From Pyrus communis (Eukaryota; Streptophyta; Magnoliopsida; Rosales; Rosaceae): a stretch of DNA of 64,000 nt. Each line of letters begins with the position of its first letter. Position 1 is the first letter of the stretch. Of the stretch, positions 59,073-64,000 are shown one piece after another. The stretch lies in the NCBI RefSeq assembly GCF_963583255.1, contig NC_084812.1, positions 23,498,959-23,562,958 on the forward strand, given 5' to 3'. Both the position numbers and the translations under genes were made by a program. Under the pieces are notes generated by a model, which searched no databases, was not told the DNA's origin, and worked only from the letters and a program-made list of their open reading frames with translations.

Positions 59073-59725
59073 TGTTGGTATTCACAAGAGTTTACTAACT
59101 CAATACCAAAATATGTGGGTGATAAGTTTACAAACTCTATCACACCTCTCACTTTCACTCTCAATAAAATTGGACAAAGAAATAGAGAAAGGAGGGAAGC
59201 AACAAGCTTTGGTAAAACACTTGGACTTTGATATATGAAAGAAGTAGCAAGCTTGGTGATAACAAACACTTTGAAATATTAGAAGAGTTTACAACTCTTA
59301 AAGCTTACAAGCTGAAAATGAGAATGGAAATGGGATTTGGATGGGATGATTTAAGCTTAGCAAGATGGCCTATTTATACAAAACAGAAATTGATAAACAA
59401 TGCAACAACACATGCAATGAATGGGGTGTTTAACATCTTTACACCCTTTAAAACACATGCAAGAACTTTTGACAGTCTAGCACACATATGCAGCTATCTT
59501 TCCAGCTTGCAATCAACACTCTTTCGGCTAATACACAGTAGCACACTGCTGTCTTCCTGCTAGCACATCACATGGCAGCACACTTGCTGTCTTTCATCAC
59601 CATTTCAGCTAGCACATGGAGGAAACTTTAGTCTTTGTAGTTGCAGCATGTGTGGATACAACCTGTAAAGAAACTAACAGCTAGAAGCAACCTTTTACAG
59701 CTTGTTTTTATTTGAATTTCCAACA
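59073..59725 (-). repeat. Copia 5' LTR (653 bp)
   Basis: TG...CA ends, adjacent to the primer-binding site. A minus-strand TATA-like TGTATAAATAGG at about 59369-59380 marks the probable promoter (the other LTR has the same sequence). Confidence 0.97.
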
Positions 59726-60335
59726 GCAATCTCATCTATCGAGTCCGCGAATGCACCCTAATCAAGCATTCTAAAGGAGGCTATAAGTTTTGCTCTCAAA
59801 GAGGCCCCATCTTATTCGCACTAGTTTCTGCATGAAGTATGAGCCGTAATTGCTGTAAGAACTTTTGTGTGAGAAATGGTCCAAACCATTTAATAAAGGA
59901 AATATGGTTATAGTATACGTTATATACATTAAGTAAAAATTTAATATAAAGTGAGAAAACCATATAACTTGTACAAATTATGAAGGGAAGATAGTTACAA
60001 AACTTGAAGAAGAAACGGACAGCAACTACTACCATGATAGGTGCAGCAGTTGCATCCTATAAGTCAGGTTTTGATCCCCTTTCTCAGGTAAGTTACAAGG
60101 TTTTCATAACGTGAATGCTCGTCCTATCGAGAGCAAGAGTTCCATTCCGTTTCCAAGAGAAAGGAAGGTCCAAATCTCATCTCAATCATCTCGTCTATGA
60201 CAGCAAGTACATCCCTAGTTTCTGCAAAATGATGATTTAATGAATATTGGGACTAGTATAAATGCATGCGTGTATATCAGTTTTAGTTCATCATGCAGGG
60301 TTGATCTCGATCTCTGAATGAAGTATATAATTAAG

Positions 60336-60488
60336 GGAGTTTTAACGAAAAGCCTACGATACTGTTCACTTTAACGAAAAACTATATTTTTACACTAAAA
60401 AGTCAATCCTGGTACTATTCACTTTACCATTTATTTTGTCCTTATCATTAAAACTCAAAGTTTTCAAATCATTTTCATTAATTTTCCT
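60336..60488. mobile_element. MULE-type MITE, intact copy (153 bp), 10-bp TSD
   Basis: Starts GGAGTTTTAACGAAAAGCC and ends ATTAATTTTCCT. Flanks 60326-60335 and 60489-60498 both read TATAATTAAG. It is inserted in the Harbinger transposase pseudogene just after the THDVC block. It is the uninterrupted counterpart of 43690-44820. Contains the internal words TTTTTACACTAAAAAGTCAA and GGTACTATTCA, which I recall as very abundant in apple sequence. Confidence 0.9.
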
Positions 60489-61201
60489 TATAATTAAGTC
60501 CATCAATTGCACACATCATGCGTGATTTTGTTGAACATGTGAGGCTGCATTCTATATCGGGCTCGAAATTTGTGAGCAGGGTACAAAACACCAAGGATAA
60601 AGTAATCTTCCAAGAGATCATCCCTCGGCCGTACCTACATCTGTTGATATTTGGTGTACGACCGACACGTAAACCGCCACGTCGTTGTTGGCTTTCTTCA
60701 TCAAGCATACCCACTGTTAAAACAACTTGGGAGTTTGTGTGCCTTTTGCTCAATTTCTTCTTTACGCTGCCTCCGCAACCGGATAAAGTAAGACATCAAG
60801 ATAACACTATTTTTATAAAATTTGAGAATTGAGATGGGTAGAGACGGTTGGCGTGAAGATATGAAGAATGAATCCTAATATTTATAGACAATTGGGAGAT
60901 GAGATTGAAGGTAGGATGAGAACACGTGATGCGATAAGAACAACTAAAATTGACTTAAAAATCTAACAAGACTTTTGATAGGCATGGACACATGGTATAA
61001 GCATAGCCACCTATTCTAAATTAATCTCATATGTTCAATAATTATTAAATAATTGAATTAGACATTAAAAAATAAATATCTTTGAGAAGAGTAACAGCCA
61101 TGTCAGTTACTGTTCACAATGGGTATATAGTGAACAGTAACAGCCACGTGCCAAGTCTAGTCCTATGTCCAAATCCACCAAAATGAGCAGAAATGCTCTG
61201 A

Positions 61202-62457
61202 GAGAGCCGGAGGGATCCCAATAGGCTATAAGCCAACATTCTCAAATCTCTTGTTAATAGGGAAAGAGACTTTCGAGTAGATGGTACTTTTTAGAACCTT
61301 TAAACTGTTATAATTCGGAATGAGATATTCTAGGTGTTTTAATCATTAAATTTTTGTTTAAAAATACAAAAGTTAATATGTAACGATGCCCGAAGTATCA
61401 TAGAAATCATTTCACGATGCTTTAAAGTACGAGATATTCTGGAGCACCATAAAAATTTTCTTTTTTCTTGATGAGAAGTGATTTTGCACTCCTTTCTCCT
61501 TTTGCAGACTATTGTTTCATTTATATATTTTGAGATTGAATAAATTAAAAAAAAAAAAAACAAAGAATAGAAATAAACAAAGACATACAACCGAAAAAAG
61601 AAAAATAGTTGGAAAAAAAAAATTGAAAAGAGAAAAATAATTTGTAACCATTTGGTTTTTATTTTTTGTGTTACTGACGAAGGGAAACTATATAGGTAAA
61701 AGGACCAAGGAGGTTCGAAAAATAGTCGATGAAAGATGATGGGAGAGAAGTAGGAAAAATGTACAAGGAAAATCTAACAAAATCAAAATAAAAAATCAAA
61801 ATCTAATTTAGGTTGGTTTCATTTTTAAAGTTTTGTTTTTATTCATTCTTCCTTATTTTTTCCCATATCTCCATAACCCTTCTTGGTCGCTCTTTTCTTC
61901 CATATGATGTCATCTTATCTCCAGCACAAAAAAGTAAAAAGTGAAAACTAAAAACAAAATAGTTATAAAACGCGCCCTTCAAATTTTGTCATTATACCAT
62001 CCATGTGAATGAAACCCTTAAAGTTTAACGATGAAAAAAAAAAAATAAAGATGTGTGAAAAGAGACAAAGATGTGCAAAAATCACTTCTCAAAATTAATT
62101 CTCTTTTTGTTTCTATGAACTAGTGTAACCGTATCAAAAGAATTATATATGATCTGAATTAAAAAGATAACAAATATCCAGGAAAAATAAATAATGCATA
62201 TCAAACTTATGAATAAAATTATAAACATACGAAATTAGAACGTTCCGGCCTTTTGCAATGGAGACGTACCAGTGCAAGTTCAACCCAAAAAGCTCGATTA
62301 ACTTCTGCACTCTTTTTCTCCCCATGACTTGCACGTAGAGATCTTCCCATTGTATAAATAAACAAAGAATTACGAGACAAGAGTGCGTGCTCAAGGAGAA
62401 AAGACGTGTGTGCAGAAATTATTTCCTGTAAAGAAGATCTCACCATTATTATTATTA
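61202..62457. other. Non-coding interval and kinase 3' flank
   Basis: AT-rich with several A-runs and a small (TTA)n run at about 62447-62461. The 3' UTR of the minus-strand kinase gene should lie in the right part. Open frames at 62143-62446 have no recognisable domain. Confidence 0.45.
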
Positions 62458-64000
62458 TTATAACGTCGTTTCTCTCTTGTCTTTGGTACTTGCAGAAGTA
62501 GTACCCAAGGGGGAATTCTCAGAGACAGTAGAAATGCTAGACCTTTCTGTTTCTGACGGAATAGTAGAGTTGGGATGCATGTAGTCTTTGGTGGGAGTAA
62601 TTTCTATGCTAATATAATCAGTACCATGCGATTCAGAAGATCCTGGAATGCTTCCTGCTGACTCAGATTGTGCTGGTGAGAAGTCTCCAATGCAACGAAC
62701 TGGATTGGCAGCATTCAAGGAATTCAAAGCATTCACCACCTGCCATTGCACCACAAACACAAAACTATACCCATCAGATTTCTTTTGCCCCAGGTAGGTA
62801 GGTAGGTTCCTTTCAAAATAAGGGTTATATAATGTGTAGAATTAATATGATTGACGAGCAAATTAGAGTACTGCAAGTCTTGTTTGGAGTCTAGGACTGA
62901 ATAGGAATGGATAGCCACTGAATTTCAAAGCATATTGAAGGTAGAAGTGAATGATTTTTCATTTGAAGGGGATTAGACAAGAAGGAAAGTCGTCCCTTCT
63001 AAGGAATGGATTGTAATGGGTAAGTTTTGTTCATGAGTAATAGATCTTATCCCTTTTAGTTGGACATAATTTTCACTTCTTCCTTTAACGTACCTTCATT
63101 AAGTTATAAACACATCCAATCATAGATACCAAAGGAGGCCAATGTCAATTGTTGGGTTAGTATTTTATTCATTTTTCTTTCAGTAATATTACTTAGCCAT
63201 ACAAAACTAACCATATTCTTGGCCGTCCTGTATTATATGTGGGATGCATATGTATTAGATTCTTAGACATGCGATCATCAATGTAATTTAGTTTTGCATG
63301 TCTAGCAATTACTCCTTTTTTTATATTTGGTATCACTTTTTTTTATCTGTCATGTAGCGGTTCTTATATATCCAATATTTGATATTTATCTTTATGCTTG
63401 TTCCACTATTTATCTATATGCATTCAACTTTTGTCCTAGGTTGATGCTTTATGTTGCAGCTGTTGTGTTGAAGGACTAGATTATGCAGACGAAATTATCA
63501 CAGTCTACTATCAGGTGGACTTACAGCATCCATAGTTAATCTGTTGTGTGGATCCCTGCTGAGACATTTTTCGGCTACCCGAACCATCCAATAAAGCTGG
63601 TGAACATCATGGCAATCCACATTACTCGGATCGATTAAATCTGGGTAGTTCCTTTCTTTTAAAAGTGGTCTTGCCTGGCAAGAAAGTTATAGAATTGTTA
63701 GTTCAAAATAATAAATGGAATGTGAAGTGACATACTAGAAGGCTGCTCCTTTTCTTAGTAATCTGTTTGTCATTAGTAGTTAAAGTTTCCTTGTGTAACA
63801 AGTAATGACCAGTGGTGGATATATTTTTAGAATTATTTATGGCATGGAAGCTCTTACCCATTCCACAAGACTTTTTCCTCCAAGCCTCTTGTCAGTAGAC
63901 CTCAGTCCTGCGATGAGCTGTAATATAATGACCCCGAAAGCATAAACATCTGTCTTAGTTGACACCTTCCCATTTTCTGCATATTCTGGTGCCAAATATC
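62458..64000 (-). CDS. Receptor-like/cytoplasmic protein kinase, C-terminal exons (partial)
   Basis: Three minus-strand exons: 63858-64000 (continues beyond the window; YLAPEYAENGKVSTKTDVYA, FGVIILQLIAGLRSTDKRLG, LVEW), 63525-63674 (50 codons; ARPLLKERNYPDLIDPSNVD, LYWMVRVAEKCLSRDPHNRL, TMDA) and 62458-62739 (93 codons then TAA; VVNALNSL and a Ser/Thr-rich tail). Introns have GTAAG donors and CAG acceptors, and frame is kept. The segment covers kinase subdomains VIII (APEY) to XI (R-L-T-M) and a C-terminal tail of about 80 residues. The APEYAENG and LVEWARPLL patterns are those of PERK-like kinases and of the related inactive-kinase group; catalytic residues are out of view, so activity cannot be judged. 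No breaks seen. Confidence 0.85.

Larger units (their letters stand above)
54344..59725 (-). mobile_element. Young, nearly intact Ty1/Copia retrotransposon, 5382 bp, 5-bp TSD GCAAT
   Basis: Two 653-bp LTRs (54344-54996, 59073-59725), both TGTTGG...CCAACA, differ at six positions by my reading (about 0.9 %). The flanks 54339-54343 and 59726-59730 are both GCAAT. A primer-binding site lies at 59060-59072 (minus strand TGGTATCAAAGCC, initiator-Met type with one change). A polypurine tract is at 54997-55010 (minus strand TTTGAGGGGGCG). The interior holds one long gag-pol frame. It interrupts the Harbinger transposase pseudogene, so it is younger than that element. Confidence 0.97.
53555..60755 (-). 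pseudogene. Harbinger DDE transposase pseudogene (interrupted by Copia and MITE)
   Basis: Minus-strand order: QQRRGGLRVGRTPNINRCRY (about 60700-60640); a frame change; FRARYRMQPHMFNKITHDVC (about 60575-60510); interrupted by the MITE at 60336-60488; LRAKLIASFRML and GAFADSIDEIA at about 59800-59731; interrupted by the Copia inside the I-A-R codons; ARMGTSTVLECLNRF and QAIEAIHTTEYLCSPTLAEF (54343-54250); FPDMIGTINCMH then a TAG; QWKKCPSSW and FGNRKGH; YYLADG at about 53910; RKDVERCFGIL; EEVLRS-like QEVLRSMMMMCIMLNNMIVE, DEYDYD and EPDPMNT to about 53560. It is the ALP1/Harbinger family. The first catalytic Asp (G-S-I-D-C-M-H) is Asn here, and the Trp after MH is a stop. It is dead. Confidence 0.8.
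52872..61198 (-). mobile_element. PIF/Harbinger transposon carrying a nested Copia and a nested MITE
   Basis: Ends GAGCATTTC (52872-52880) and GAAATGCTC (61190-61198) are a perfect 9-bp inverted repeat, each preceded or followed by TGA (52869-52871 and 61199-61201), a 3-bp duplication as expected for this superfamily, although TWA is more usual. Inside is a decayed DDE_4-type transposase gene on the minus strand. Removing the nested Copia with its TSD (5387 bp) and the MITE with its TSD (163 bp) leaves about 2.8 kb. An inverted repeat built on GTTACTGTTCAC/GTGAACAGTAAC lies near the right end (61105-61140). The second Myb-like ORF known from some Harbinger elements was not seen. Confidence 0.75.

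Overview
This is plant nuclear DNA from a dicot: AT-rich, intron-containing genes, and a dense set of LTR retrotransposons, DNA transposons, MITEs and SINEs. Several short repeats look like very common repeats of apple and pear genomes, especially the 153-bp element at 60336-60488 and the inner element at 43811-44788. I therefore infer a Maleae (Malus/Pyrus type) genome; this rests on recognition, not on a search.

Only two loci look like functional host genes. A GAMYB-type R2R3-MYB gene on the + strand (leader from about 47.25 kb, coding exons 48865-51665) has a miR159 target site in its third coding exon. The last three exons of a receptor-like/cytoplasmic protein kinase lie on the - strand at the right edge (62458-64000) and run out of the window.

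Two host-derived pseudogene loci are well supported. (1) An SPT2-type chromatin protein is present as two broken copies on the + strand. Copy A (1631-3740) holds the 5' and middle exons. Copy B (29345-36431) holds the middle and 3' exons and is split by a hAT element (30081-31736, 8-bp TSD) and a non-coding LTR element (31997-35981, 5-bp TSD). (2) A G-type lectin S-receptor-like kinase on the - strand (19025-24875) is split by a decayed Copia element (19719-23658) and carries a small rearrangement scar.

Layout. 0-1 kb: gag start and LTR of a Copia element running off the left edge. 1-3.8 kb: SPT2 copy A. 4-10.3 kb: non-coding, with MITEs and a Copia 3' end. 10.3-11.9 kb: CACTA relic with a small two-exon ORF, a 30-bp tandem array and a perfect palindrome. 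12-18.5 kb: decayed Copia. 19-24.9 kb: S-receptor kinase pseudogene plus Copia. 25-29 kb: Gypsy-like fragment, tandem TRIM and a SINE. 29.3-36.4 kb: SPT2 copy B with two nested elements. 36.8-47 kb: SINEs, a Gypsy LTR fragment, a MITE nested in a MITE and a foldback element. 47.2-52 kb: GAMYB. 52.3-52.7 kb: foldback element. 52.9-61.2 kb: PIF/Harbinger element whose dead transposase gene is split by a young, nearly intact Copia (54344-59725) and a MITE. 62.4-64 kb: kinase gene.

All six Copia-type segments, the non-coding LTR element and the Harbinger transposase read on the - strand. No tRNA, rRNA, CRISPR or bacterial-type feature was seen. Nothing in the window amounts to an unknown gene system. 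The most informative content is the nested insertion history, which can be read from target-site duplications and from one empty/occupied site pair inside the window.
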